From assembly GCA_017959625.1 (NCBI GenBank), contig JAGDAG010000127.1, positions 1-14,899 on the forward strand: a DNA stretch of 14,899 nucleotides. The letters are read 5' to 3'. Shown piece by piece: positions 1 through 7,476 of the stretch. The position numbers were made by a program, and so were the translations under genes. Source of the DNA: Abditibacteriota bacterium. GTDB lineage: Bacteria; Armatimonadota; UBA5829. Within the stretch, counting starts at the first letter, position 1. Each line of letters opens with the position of its first letter. Below the pieces are notes generated by a model. It had not been told where the DNA came from, made no database searches, and saw nothing but the letters and a program-made list of their open reading frames with translations.

Positions 1-2
1 AA

Positions 3-32
3 ATGACCGAAAACTATCATAAGAACATATAA
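3..32 (+). other. possible 3' end of an upstream gene
   Basis: The frame starting at base 3 is open from the left edge and closes with TAA at 30-32, two bases before the GTG of the next gene. The other two forward frames close at 4-6 and 20-22. Genes in this window are packed tightly, and the next gene has no visible Shine-Dalgarno sequence, so an upstream gene ending here and coupled to it would fit. Ten codons are too few to identify anything, and this may simply be leader sequence. Confidence 0.2.
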
Positions 33-34
33 CA

Positions 35-1717
35 GTGAAAAAACTTATCTGCATTTTACTGATATTAGCCTTCTCGTCGGGGGTGTGGGCCTATAACAAG
101 GCAAACCCCGGCGCAGGAAAAAAGCGCTTCATATACAAACACGTGATCTTTATAGGCGTTGACGGCCTGGGGGCGTTTCACAGAAATACCGAGACGCCGA
201 ACATAGACAGGCTGTTCGTCAAAGACGGCGCTTCCACCTGCGTGGCGGAAGCGGTGAAGCCTACCATCAGCGGCGAGAACTGGACAAGCATCATGACCGG
301 CGTCCTGCCGTATTATCACAAGGTTGGCAACAACAACATCGGTTCCCGGGCTTATACCATGGCGGACAAATATCCCACTGTGTTCGGCCTGGTGGAAAAA
401 GCCTTCCCGGGGGCTGTGATGGGTTCCTTCGTGGACTGGCCGCCCCTGAATACCGGGGTGGCGGACGATTTTCCCGGCATAGAGAAGTTTTCCACCGGCT
501 GCGACAGGGAAGCGGACGTCTGCGCAAAGGCCGAGGCCTTTATCAGGGAAAAGAAGCCCGTCTTCGCCTTTGTCTATTTCGGCAATCCCGACCATATGGG
601 GCACGCCGGCGGGTATCTGAACGAGCCCTATTACGAGGCTGTCCGCGCCATGGACGGCTACGTGGGCAGAGTGATCGCGGCAGTGGAAGAGGCCGGCATG
701 GCGGACGATACCCTTATACTCCTCACCACCGATCACGGCGGCGTTAAAGACGGGGGCCACGGAGGGAATACCGACGAGGAAGTGTTCGTGTTTTTCGGCG
801 CCAGAGGCAAAACGGTTATCAAGGGGTCCGATCTGGGCCATATGTACACCAGAGACCTGCCCGCCGTGGTGTGCTACGCCATGGGCATAAAGGGCAACCC
901 CCTTTGGGACAGCTTTCTGCCGGACGGCCTTTTTGAGGAATACCCGAGGCCCCGGGCAAGAAAAGCGGCCCGAAAGTCCGAAAAACATAAAGCCGTTCCC
1001 GCTCCCGCCGCCGATTCTCCCGAAGGCCTCTTCAGCTTTATAGACAGGTCCCGGCTCCGCTGCGCCTTCTCTTTTGACGGCTCTCTGGAGGATCTGGCAG
1101 GAAACTATAAGGCGGAATTCACCGGCGAGGAAAAATACGGCCCGGGCATGTTCGGAAAGGCCGTATGGGTGAACGTCAAAAACTTTGTGACCCTGCCGGA
1201 GATGAAATTCGGCAAAGACAGCTTTACCATATCCATGTGGCTCAACGCCAAAGATTTCGGGGTGAACCAGCCTACTATATTCAGCAACAAAGACTGGCGC
1301 AGCGGCTACAACACCGGCTTTATACTGGCCAGCGTGGGGGTCTTTAAGTTCAACCTGGGCAACGGCAGCGACGCCAGGTGCGATTATATGTACAACATGC
1401 CCTATGATTTCCCCGGCCGCTGGACCAACGTTATCCTGTCCGCCGACAGGGAGAAGGGGACCGTGAGAGTCTATATCAACTTTGAAGAGGCGGGCGCCGA
1501 CACCCTGAGCGCCGCCCTGAGGGACCTCTCCTTCGATTCCGGGCTGCCTTTTACCATAGGCTGCGACGGTTCCGGGAAAACCGTTTCCAGTATGGATTTC
1601 CTGGCAGACGACCTGCTGGTCTTCGACGGCGCTTTCGGACCCGAAGACGTTGAGAGGCTGAAAAAATACTACCTGCCGAAAGAAAGACAGAAAGGCCGAA
1701 GGGGCCCTGTGATATAA
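35..1717 (+). CDS. secreted alkaline-phosphatase-superfamily phosphodiesterase with C-terminal LamG-like domain
   Basis: This is a 560-residue exported hydrolase of the type I phosphodiesterase/nucleotide pyrophosphatase branch of the alkaline phosphatase superfamily. Residues 1-19 are a signal peptide (MKK start, hydrophobic core, cleavage after VWA). The catalytic domain covers about 35-300. Likely two-metal-site residues are D43 (GVDG), nucleophile S79 in PTISGENW, D186 and H190 (DHMGH), D233-H234 (TTDHGG) and H242. A Lys/Ala/Pro-rich linker at about 303-332 leads to a jelly-roll domain of the LamG/concanavalin-like type (about 340-548, with FSFDGSLEDLAGN and FTISMWLNA), which often binds glycans or surfaces. 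The substrate cannot be read from sequence: phosphodiester, nucleotide or phospholipid headgroup are all possible. The start is GTG with no clear Shine-Dalgarno, but the signal peptide fixes it. The fold assignment is firm and the exact activity is inferred. Confidence 0.85.
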   Translation: MKKLICILLILAFSSGVWAYNKANPGAGKKRFIYKHVIFIGVDGLGAFHRNTETPNIDRLFVKDGASTCVAEAVKPTISGENWTSIMTGVLPYYHKVGNNNIGSRAYTMADKYPTVFGLVEKAFPGAVMGSFVDWPPLNTGVADDFPGIEKFSTGCDREADVCAKAEAFIREKKPVFAFVYFGNPDHMGHAGGYLNEPYYEAVRAMDGYVGRVIAAVEEAGMADDTLILLTTDHGGVKDGGHGGNTDEEVFVFFGARGKTVIKGSDLGHMYTRDLPAVVCYAMGIKGNPLWDSFLPDGLFEEYPRPRARKAARKSEKHKAVPAPAADSPEGLFSFIDRSRLRCAFSFDGSLEDLAGNYKAEFTGEEKYGPGMFGKAVWVNVKNFVTLPEMKFGKDSFTISMWLNAKDFGVNQPTIFSNKDWRSGYNTGFILASVGVFKFNLGNGSDARCDYMYNMPYDFPGRWTNVILSADREKGTVRVYINFEEAGADTLSAALRDLSFDSGLPFTIGCDGSGKTVSSMDFLADDLLVFDGAFGPEDVERLKKYYLPKERQKGRRGPVI

Positions 1718-1718
1718 T
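1708..1718 (+). promoter_or_regulatory. extended -10 promoter for the aminopeptidase-deaminase-HAD run
   Basis: TGTGATATAAT gives a perfect TATAAT hexamer (1713-1718) preceded by TG one base upstream, the extended -10 form that needs little or no -35. No TTGACA-like box is visible 16-18 bases upstream. It overlaps the stop codon (1715-1717) of the preceding gene and would start transcription near 1725. The same 11 bases occur on the minus strand at 8211-8201, also just upstream of a gene run. Confidence 0.55.
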
Positions 1719-1729
1719 TTATATGTAAA

Positions 1730-1747
1730 ATGCCGCTTTTGCGGCGT
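1730..1747 (+). other. short GC hairpin between promoter and start codon
   Basis: GCCGC (1732-1736), a TTTT loop and GCGGC (1741-1745) form a 5-bp stem, extended by one GU and one AU pair, followed by TATTTT. It could be a weak terminator for the upstream gene. If the promoter at 1708-1718 is used, it would instead sit almost at the 5' end of the new transcript, where a hairpin can protect mRNA. It lies just before the Shine-Dalgarno sequence at 1753. Confidence 0.35.
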
Positions 1748-1762
1748 ATTTTGAGGTGAATG

Positions 1763-2887
1763 ATGACAGATCCCAGAATGACCAGGCTTGCGGAGCTGCT
1801 GGTTAATTATTCCTGCGAAGTAAAGCCCGGCGAAAAGGTTTATATAAGCACCCAGGCCATACATCCGGAGATGGACTGCGAGATAATAAAGCAGGTGGTG
1901 AAGGCGGGAGGCGTCCCTTTCCATCATCTCTCCAACGGCCGGATCAACCGCGAGCTTGCCCTGTGCGCCTCGAAGGAAAGGATGGAGATCCTTAAGGAAG
2001 CCGACCTTGCCATGATGAAGCAGATGGACTGCTATATAGCCATCCGGGGCGCCGACAACGATTCCGAACAATCGGACGTCCCCAAGGAAAAGAAACGCAT
2101 AGTGGACAAGTATTACGGGACGGAGGTCCTGAACGAGCGGGTCAACAATACAAAATGGGTGGTGCTCAGATGGCCCACGCCTTCCATGGCCCAGAGAGCG
2201 GCCATGAGCACCGAAGCCTTTGAGGATTTTTACTTCGACGTCTGCACCCTGGATTACGGAAAGCTGGCAAAGGCCGAGGCCGTTCTCAGGGAGCGTATGG
2301 ACAAGGCGGATATGGTGCATATCCTGGGGCCCGGCGACACTGACCTTCGTTTCAGCATAAAGGATATCCCGGCCATCTGCTGCTGGGGCGACAGGAACAT
2401 ACCCGACGGCGAGGTTTACACAGCCCCCGTAAAGGATTCGGTAAACGGCGTCATACATTATAACGCCCCCACCTGCTACGGCGGAAAGGAATTCGACAAT
2501 ATACGGCTTGAAATAAAAGACGGCAAAATAGAAAAAGCCACGGGTTCGGATACCGACGGCATAAACTTTATACTGGACACGGACCCCGGCGCCAGATATT
2601 TCGGCGAGTTTTCCCTGGGGGTGAATCCCTTTATCAAAAAGCCTATGCGGGACATCCTTTTCGACGAAAAGATCTCCGGCTCCATACATCTCACCCCGGG
2701 CAGGGCTTATGAAGAAGCCTGGAACGGCAACGATTCCGCCCTACACTGGGATCTGGTCATGATACAGACTCCCGAATACGGAGGCGGGGAGATATGGTTC
2801 GATGACGAACTCATACGCAAGGACGGCCTGTTCGTTCCGGATTATCTGCAGCCTCTGAACCCGGAGGCCTTCTCCAAGGAGCTTTAG
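1763..2887 (+). CDS. M29-family metallo-aminopeptidase
   Basis: A cytosolic aminopeptidase of the M29 (AmpS/AmpT/PepS) family, which removes N-terminal residues from peptides using two metal ions. No signal peptide is present. Numbered from the ATG at 1760, the expected ligands are all visible: E218 (NIPDGEVYTAP), E283 (GARYFGEFSLG), H310 and Y317 (GSIHLTPGRAY), and H329 and D331 (ALHWDLV). Its length of about 374 residues is near the family's usual 370-410. Two ATG codons lie back to back at 1760 and 1763. GAGG at 1753-1756 is only 3 bases from the first but 6 from the second, so I chose 1763. The stop is one base before the next GTG, and the AAGGAG that serves the next gene lies inside this gene's last codons. 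Family assignment is firm; substrate preference is unknown. Confidence 0.9.
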   Translation: MTDPRMTRLAELLVNYSCEVKPGEKVYISTQAIHPEMDCEIIKQVVKAGGVPFHHLSNGRINRELALCASKERMEILKEADLAMMKQMDCYIAIRGADNDSEQSDVPKEKKRIVDKYYGTEVLNERVNNTKWVVLRWPTPSMAQRAAMSTEAFEDFYFDVCTLDYGKLAKAEAVLRERMDKADMVHILGPGDTDLRFSIKDIPAICCWGDRNIPDGEVYTAPVKDSVNGVIHYNAPTCYGGKEFDNIRLEIKDGKIEKATGSDTDGINFILDTDPGARYFGEFSLGVNPFIKKPMRDILFDEKISGSIHLTPGRAYEEAWNGNDSALHWDLVMIQTPEYGGGEIWFDDELIRKDGLFVPDYLQPLNPEAFSKEL

Positions 2888-2888
2888 A

Positions 2889-3326
2889 GTGAAACGCCCT
2901 TCCTTTGACGAGACGTATATGGATATAGTGGATATCATCGCCCGGCGCTCCACCTGCAACAGAAAAAAGGTGGGGGCGGTGATAACCATGGACAGGCGGA
3001 TCCTTTCCCACGGATACAACGGGGTCCTTTCGGGGATGCCCCACTGCTGCGACACCGGGGAATGCCTGAAGGAAAAAATGGGGGACGAGGATTATAAGAT
3101 CTGCGTCCACGCCGAACAGAACGCCATCTGCCAGTGCGCGAAAAGGGGGCTTTCCGTTGACGGCGCCACTATATACGTCAACGCCAATATCTGCCTCACC
3201 TGCGCCAAGCTCATAGCCGCTTCCGGGATAAAACGGGTGGTGTTCCGCCGGGACAGCGAAACCAAAAACGACGGCGTCCGCCTGCTTTCGTCCCGGGGGA
3301 TCGAGGTAGAAGACTGGAAGGCGTGA
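2889..3326 (+). CDS. deoxycytidylate (dCMP) deaminase, ComEB-like
   Basis: Converts dCMP to dUMP, feeding thymidylate synthesis; a cytosolic zinc enzyme. The 145 residues carry the cytidine/deoxycytidylate deaminase core: GYNGVLSGMPHC near residues 42-53, HAEQNAI with zinc ligand H74 and proton-shuttle E76, and C102-x2-C105 as the other zinc ligands. The usual Pro just before the first of these cysteines is Ile here (NICLTC), a mild variation. Cys-rich positions around 53-59 match the dCMP branch rather than plain cytidine deaminase. The GTG start is supported by AAGGAG at 2876-2881, seven bases upstream and inside the end of the aminopeptidase gene. The stop overlaps the next gene's GTG by four bases (GTGA), suggesting coupled translation. 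Dimer or hexamer state and dCTP control are family knowledge, not visible here. Confidence 0.88.
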   Translation: MKRPSFDETYMDIVDIIARRSTCNRKKVGAVITMDRRILSHGYNGVLSGMPHCCDTGECLKEKMGDEDYKICVHAEQNAICQCAKRGLSVDGATIYVNANICLTCAKLIAASGIKRVVFRRDSETKNDGVRLLSSRGIEVEDWKA

Positions 3327-4003
3327 AGGCCGTGGTCTTCGATATAGGGGCCACCCTTGTGGACGGCCCTCCCGTGGCCCCCGCCAAGGTGATAGCCTCT
3401 CTTACCGGAGCCGGCTACAGGGACGTAGCCGGTATCATCATGCGCCGTGATTTTGCGGACAGCGACGCTTTGATACGCGCCCTTGAAGAAGAGCTTTCCC
3501 TTTCCTTTTCCCCCGTGGCCCGCGAAAAAACAAAGGACCTGTGGGAAAGCCAGTTCACCGGCTGCCATGAGATCAACGATTCTTCGAACGTTCTTCGGTT
3601 TTTTGCCCGGCGCCATATCAGGATAGGCCTCCTTTCCGACATCTGGCGCCCCTATTACGAGGGCGTCAAGAGAGCCGTTAAGGATATAGAGAGCCTTGCG
3701 GAGGCAAAGGCCCTGAGCTTCTGCACGGGGCATAAAAAACCGGACCCCTATAATTTCCGCCTGATAACGGAGCTGCTTTCCCTGGAGCCGCAGGAGATAC
3801 TTATGGTGGGCGATACCTACAGCCATGACATAGAGCCTGCCATAGCGCTGGGAATGAAAACGGCCTGGCTTTTGCGCCGCCCCGAAAAAGAAGCCGACGA
3901 CGTTATCGACGTTATAAACGGGAAAAAGCCCGCGCCGGATCTGACAATAAAGGACCTTGCCGGGCTGTGCGGCGCTTTCCCGCAGGAAGAAAAAGATAAG
4001 TAA
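3323..4003 (+). CDS. HAD-superfamily hydrolase
   Basis: A 226-residue cytosolic haloacid dehalogenase-type hydrolase with a helical cap at about 17-90, as in subfamily I. Motif I is DIGATLVD with nucleophile D7. Motif II is LLSD (S105), motif III is a Lys in GHKKPDP (138/139), and motif IV is GDTYSHD (D164, D169). The second Asp of motif I, the usual general acid in phosphatases, is Gly (D-x-G). This DIG form is seen in a number of HAD proteins and leaves the chemistry uncertain. The GTG start overlaps the dCMP deaminase stop by four bases, so the two are probably co-translated. That pairing hints at a nucleotide substrate, for example a nucleoside 5'-monophosphate, but this is inference. Most likely a small-molecule phosphatase. 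Confidence 0.8.
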   Translation: MKAVVFDIGATLVDGPPVAPAKVIASLTGAGYRDVAGIIMRRDFADSDALIRALEEELSLSFSPVAREKTKDLWESQFTGCHEINDSSNVLRFFARRHIRIGLLSDIWRPYYEGVKRAVKDIESLAEAKALSFCTGHKKPDPYNFRLITELLSLEPQEILMVGDTYSHDIEPAIALGMKTAWLLRRPEKEADDVIDVINGKKPAPDLTIKDLAGLCGAFPQEEKDK

Positions 4004-4024
4004 AAAAATCAAAGGAGACAACAA

Positions 4025-5218
4025 GTGAAAATAGTAAAGATCGTCAGGCATACCCCCGAAGAGCTGCTGGAAAACATGCGGAAGGTGAGCATGATGAAAA
4101 GGCCCGATGACAAATGCTACCGGGATGCGGAATTAAGGCTTGTAAGCATGCATACGGACGATATCGCCCCCGCCCAGAGATACGTGCTTTCCGAAGGCGT
4201 CCTGAGGGCGCGGGAGCTGGAATGGGCCCTTGCGGAGCACGGTATCGATCTTTTCAACCTGTGCGGCTACGTATCCATCTGGCGGGACGACTGCGAAGAT
4301 CAGATAGACGTGCTTCCTCCCGTGGTGGAAATGAGCCCGGAGGCGGACGGAAGCTGCGTCAATATACTCAACGACGGCATGCACCGGGTGTATCTGGCCA
4401 GGATGGAAAGGAAAACCGTGCAGGTGGTTTACGCAAAGCCGGACCCCGTTAAATATCCCTATTACGCCTATCCTCTGGTGAACGGCTGGAAGGACGTGGA
4501 GATCAAAGAGGACCTGCCCGAGGGCTATATCAAAAAATGGCACCGCATCGAAAATTACAAATCCCTTTACAGGGACTTCAATACGGGCTTTGTCAACGTG
4601 GGAGGCCCCAGAGGGCATTTTTCCAAGCCTGATAAGGCTCTTTCCGGCGATAACAGCCTTATTCCCGGCGCCAGGATGAGATTCGGCCGGTACAAGGGCG
4701 AGGAGATCGTCTGGCGGGTGCTTGAAGCCGGGGCCGGAGAATTGCTGCTGATAAGCGAACAGGCTCTTGACTGCGCCCCTTACAACAAAACCTACGAGGA
4801 CGTCTCCTGGGAAAAGAGCAGCCTGAGAGCCTGGCTCAACGGAGAGTTTTTGCAGGAAGCCTTCAGCGGGGACGAAAAGGCGCGTATCGCGGACGCCAAG
4901 GTGAAAAACGACAACAGCGCCGGCGACCCCCCGGTATGGGGAGGCTTTGATACCCTGGACAAGGTGTTCCTTTTGAGCAGGGAAGAAGCCGAAAAATACT
5001 TTGCAAACTATAAAGAAAGGGCCTGCAGGCCCACGGCCTACGCCAAGACGAGGCATATTTACAGAGAAGGAGAATTCTGCCGCTGGTGGCTCAGGTCTCC
5101 CGGAGCAAGCAGTAAAAACGCCGTTTACGTGAACGAAGAAGGCGACGTGTTTGCCAACGGCTTTACCGTGCACTTCGACAGCAACGGGGTCCGCCCCGTT
5201 ATCCGAATAAGGATATAA
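4025..5218 (+). CDS. ParB-like N-terminal domain fused to C-terminal DUF6273
   Basis: A 397-residue protein without signal peptide or membrane segment; function unknown. The C-terminal half (about 215-397) matches DUF6273: IVWRVLE, LLLISEQALD, SSLRAWLNGEF, the run DTLDKVFLLSREEAEKYF, WWLRSPG (354-360), and the closing GVRPVIRI. The family is thought to adopt a sulfatase-modifying/C-lectin-like fold. The N-terminal half (about 40-140) resembles ParB/sulfiredoxin-like domains. It has a region proposing positions or ligands, then NDGMHRVYLARME (117-129), close to the D-G-x-H-R motif that binds nucleotide phosphates, then a beta strand VQVVYA. Start GTG has AGGAG at 4013-4017, seven bases upstream. 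It lies 21 bases after the HAD gene and ends before a strong terminator, so it is last in the run. The DUF6273 call is firm; the ParB-like call is moderate. Confidence 0.75.
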   Translation: MKIVKIVRHTPEELLENMRKVSMMKRPDDKCYRDAELRLVSMHTDDIAPAQRYVLSEGVLRARELEWALAEHGIDLFNLCGYVSIWRDDCEDQIDVLPPVVEMSPEADGSCVNILNDGMHRVYLARMERKTVQVVYAKPDPVKYPYYAYPLVNGWKDVEIKEDLPEGYIKKWHRIENYKSLYRDFNTGFVNVGGPRGHFSKPDKALSGDNSLIPGARMRFGRYKGEEIVWRVLEAGAGELLLISEQALDCAPYNKTYEDVSWEKSSLRAWLNGEFLQEAFSGDEKARIADAKVKNDNSAGDPPVWGGFDTLDKVFLLSREEAEKYFANYKERACRPTAYAKTRHIYREGEFCRWWLRSPGASSKNAVYVNEEGDVFANGFTVHFDSNGVRPVIRIRI

Positions 5219-5234
5219 GGCGCCCCGCAAAGAA

Positions 5235-5267
5235 AACAGGCAGGTTTGAAACCTGCCTGTTGTTTTT
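5235..5267 (+). terminator. strong hairpin terminator between convergent genes
   Basis: A stem of about 11 bp (left arm ACAGGCAGGTT at 5236-5246, right arm AACCTGCCTGT at 5250-5260) has a 3-base loop and is followed by TGTTTTT on the plus strand. On the minus strand the same stem is followed by TTTTCTTT, so it can also stop transcription of the convergent alkaline phosphatase gene that ends at 5276. It sits 17 bases after the DUF6273 gene. Confidence 0.9.
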
Positions 5268-5275
5268 GGTCCGGC

Positions 5276-6529
5276 TTATTTTATCAGCCTGATATCCATA
5301 AACCGGGCGATGCCCTTGGAGATATCGGTGTTGTCGATATACTTGCCCCAAACGGGATCCTTTCCGCGGATATACCGGTTGTAAAGCCCGGGGGTCCCGC
5401 CTTTTACAAAGAAGGGAACGGGGCAGTTGGTATGCCCGCCGGTGGTATATTCGTAGTTGGGCATATTGCCCGCGCCGTTGGAGGTGATGAAATACGTTCC
5501 GTCGGTATTTCTGATGCCGCCGGTCTCGTGGTCGGCGGTGACTATGATCATGGTGTCGTTCCAGTTGGAGTTTTTGTTGACCCATTCCACCATGGCCCTT
5601 ACCGCGTCGTCGAGGGCGTTGATGAAGGCCACGTTGTTTTCGCCGTTATTGGCGTGGTTCGCATGGTCGGGGCGGCCTTCCTCCAGCATGAAGAAAAAGC
5701 CCTTTCCGTCTTTTCCGTTGTTGTTCTTCAGGATGTTCAGTGTGGCAACGGCCATCTCCGCGGTAGTGGGCACGTGGTCCGCTATGGGCATATCGCCGGA
5801 GCACTTGGGGGAAAACAGAAACTTTCCTTTTGCGTTTTTATCCGCGGCCAGAGCCAGAAAATCTTCCCGGTCTTCTATGAGCTTGTAGGGGGTCGCTCCC
5901 TTAGAAACGTCGTCCCAGTCGGACGAAGAGATAACGTTATAAGAGGCTTCTTCCTTTTTGGTCCCGTTTGTATGGTACCAGGGGTTCCCGCCGCCTCCCA
6001 AAACGTCGTTGATGCCGTTGGACAGGAGTTCGTGGGAAATGGGGTTCCAGCGTCCTCTTGCTATGCTGTGGGCGCTTACCCCCGCGGGAGTGGCGTCGGC
6101 CCAGGAAACGCTGGTGACGTCGGCTACCCGGTAACCCGCGCGTTTTGCCGCCAGGGCCACCGTGTCGTAATGCTCCAGCCCGCTGAACAGGTTCACGTGG
6201 CCGTTGTAGGTCTTTCTGCCGCTGTTGATGGCGGTAGCGGACGCGGCGGAATCGGTGCAGTTGCGGAGGTAGCCTTCTATATCGGGTATCTGCGCGGAGG
6301 CGTCCTTCCAGGCTTTGGAGGAATCAAAATCCAGGCCGTAGCAATAGGTGGTGCAGAAGATCTTAGTGGGAAAAGACCTCATTACGGTCTTTTTTCCGGA
6401 AAACTGCTCATACATATTGATGGCGTTGATCCCGGTGCCGTCGCTGACAACAAGTATAACGTTCTTTTCGGCAAAGCATGCCGCCGCCATAGCGATGACC
6501 GCTATGGTCAAGATGATTTTTTTAAGCAT
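5276..6529 (-). CDS. secreted alkaline phosphatase (PhoA family)
   Basis: A 417-residue exported phosphomonoesterase that would release phosphate outside the cytoplasm using two zinc ions and one magnesium. Residues 1-20 form a signal peptide (MLKK, hydrophobic stretch, ACFA cleavage). Active-site motifs: D30 (VVSDGTG), nucleophile S94 in TDSAASATA, D145 and T147 (SWADATPAG), E283 with D288 and H292 (MLEEGRPDHANHANN), D333-H334 (TADHETGG) and H366 (GGHTNCPVPFF). The segment around E283 reads EEGRPD where related enzymes usually have EGGxID, a small deviation near the magnesium site. AAGGAG at 6535-6540 lies five bases before the ATG. The gene starts 23 bases after the fmt stop with no terminator between, so it is probably the last gene of the def-fmt run. 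No Pho-box-like repeat is apparent upstream. Confidence 0.9.
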   Translation of the reverse strand: MLKKIILTIAVIAMAAACFAEKNVILVVSDGTGINAINMYEQFSGKKTVMRSFPTKIFCTTYCYGLDFDSSKAWKDASAQIPDIEGYLRNCTDSAASATAINSGRKTYNGHVNLFSGLEHYDTVALAAKRAGYRVADVTSVSWADATPAGVSAHSIARGRWNPISHELLSNGINDVLGGGGNPWYHTNGTKKEEASYNVISSSDWDDVSKGATPYKLIEDREDFLALAADKNAKGKFLFSPKCSGDMPIADHVPTTAEMAVATLNILKNNNGKDGKGFFFMLEEGRPDHANHANNGENNVAFINALDDAVRAMVEWVNKNSNWNDTMIIVTADHETGGIRNTDGTYFITSNGAGNMPNYEYTTGGHTNCPVPFFVKGGTPGLYNRYIRGKDPVWGKYIDNTDISKGIARFMDIRLIK

Positions 6530-6552
6530 AACCGCTCCTTATTATTTTGACA

Positions 6553-7476
6553 TCACTGCCTTTTAAACTGTTTGAATCTGTTGGCAAAAGCCGCCGCTTC
6601 CATTTCCTTTCCCCCCGCCGGCTGCAGCCTTGTGATCATCACCGAGCCTCTTCCGCAGGCAGCCTCTATGCCCTGTTTCCCGAAGGAAAGCACCGAGCCG
6701 CAGTCCGTATGGGGGGCGTCTTCCTCTTTTATATGCGCCTCCGTCACCTTGATCTCGGTATCGAAAAGGGTGCATACCGCGCCGGGGCGGGGAGCAAGCC
6801 CCCGGATAAGGCAGCAGACCTTGCGGGCGGAGAGTGAAAAATCTATAATAGTATCGGCTTTTTTGATGGAAGGCGCCTTTGTGGCAAGGGCGTCGTCCTG
6901 TTTTACCGGCGTGAGGGTCCCCGCCGCTCTTGCGTAAAGGGTCTCCACAAGGAGCTCCGCGCCCAGGACTGCAAGCCTTTTGCCCAGGGTTTCGCTGTTG
7001 TCATCGGCCTCTATGGGCGTTTCCCGCGAAAGCAGTATATCGCCGGTATCCATGCCTTCGTTCATGAGCATGGTGGTGACGCCGGTTTTGCAGAGCCCGC
7101 TCATTATGGAACGCTGTATAGGCGCGGCGCCCCGCAGCGCCGGCAAAAGGGAGCCGTGAACGTTTATGGCGCCCAGGGGAGTGAGCTCCAGCAGGGAAAG
7201 GGGTATCTTCTGGCCGTAGGCGGCAACCGCGAAAGCGTCTGCATCAAAGGAAGAAATATAAGCCACGCTTTCGCTATCGGATATGGCTTCCGGCTGAAAG
7301 AGAGTGAGCCCCCGGGCTTCGGCGGCCAGCTTGACGGGGCAGGGGGTAAGAAGCTTTTTTCTTCCCTTCGGCCTGTCCGGCTGGCAGATGACGCACTTTA
7401 TATCAAAACCTTCCGAAAGAAGAGACTCAAGGATGGTTACGGCAAAATCGGAGGTGCCGGCAAACAAAAGCTTCAT
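6553..7476 (-). CDS. fmt: methionyl-tRNA formyltransferase
   Basis: Formylates Met-tRNA(fMet) with 10-formyl-tetrahydrofolate so that it can initiate translation; cytosolic. The protein is 307 residues, near the usual 310-320. The N-terminal Rossmann-type formyltransferase domain (about 1-200) has FAGTSDFA at the start, the NVHGSLLPALRGAAPIQ motif with catalytic N105 and H107, and D143 in MDTGDILL. The C-terminal OB-like tRNA-binding domain follows from about 205. The reading frame stays open upstream to 7704, but MKLLFAGTSDF is the conserved family start, and its ATG (7476-7474) overlaps the def stop by four bases (ATGA). This is the classic def-fmt arrangement with coupled translation. Confidence 0.95.
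   Translation of the reverse strand: MKLLFAGTSDFAVTILESLLSEGFDIKCVICQPDRPKGRKKLLTPCPVKLAAEARGLTLFQPEAISDSESVAYISSFDADAFAVAAYGQKIPLSLLELTPLGAINVHGSLLPALRGAAPIQRSIMSGLCKTGVTTMLMNEGMDTGDILLSRETPIEADDNSETLGKRLAVLGAELLVETLYARAAGTLTPVKQDDALATKAPSIKKADTIIDFSLSARKVCCLIRGLAPRPGAVCTLFDTEIKVTEAHIKEEDAPHTDCGSVLSFGKQGIEAACGRGSVMITRLQPAGGKEMEAAAFANRFKQFKRQ

Noticed and set aside
65..2689. An 874-codon open frame on the minus strand, opposite the phosphodiesterase and aminopeptidase genes
   Set aside because: It spans two well-supported plus-strand genes and the promoter between them. Its product has no recognisable domain, and its openness follows from codon bias of the opposite strand.
5095..5215. The DUF6273 C-terminus as the variable region of a diversity-generating retroelement
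   Set aside because: The fold type and the closing GVRPV resemble such target proteins, but no reverse transcriptase, template repeat or adenine-rich variable block is present in the window.
5246..6550. A 434-codon plus-strand frame opposite the alkaline phosphatase gene
   Set aside because: The minus-strand phosphatase has complete active-site motifs and a signal peptide. The plus-strand product is Gly/Val-rich without motifs and starts inside the terminator hairpin.
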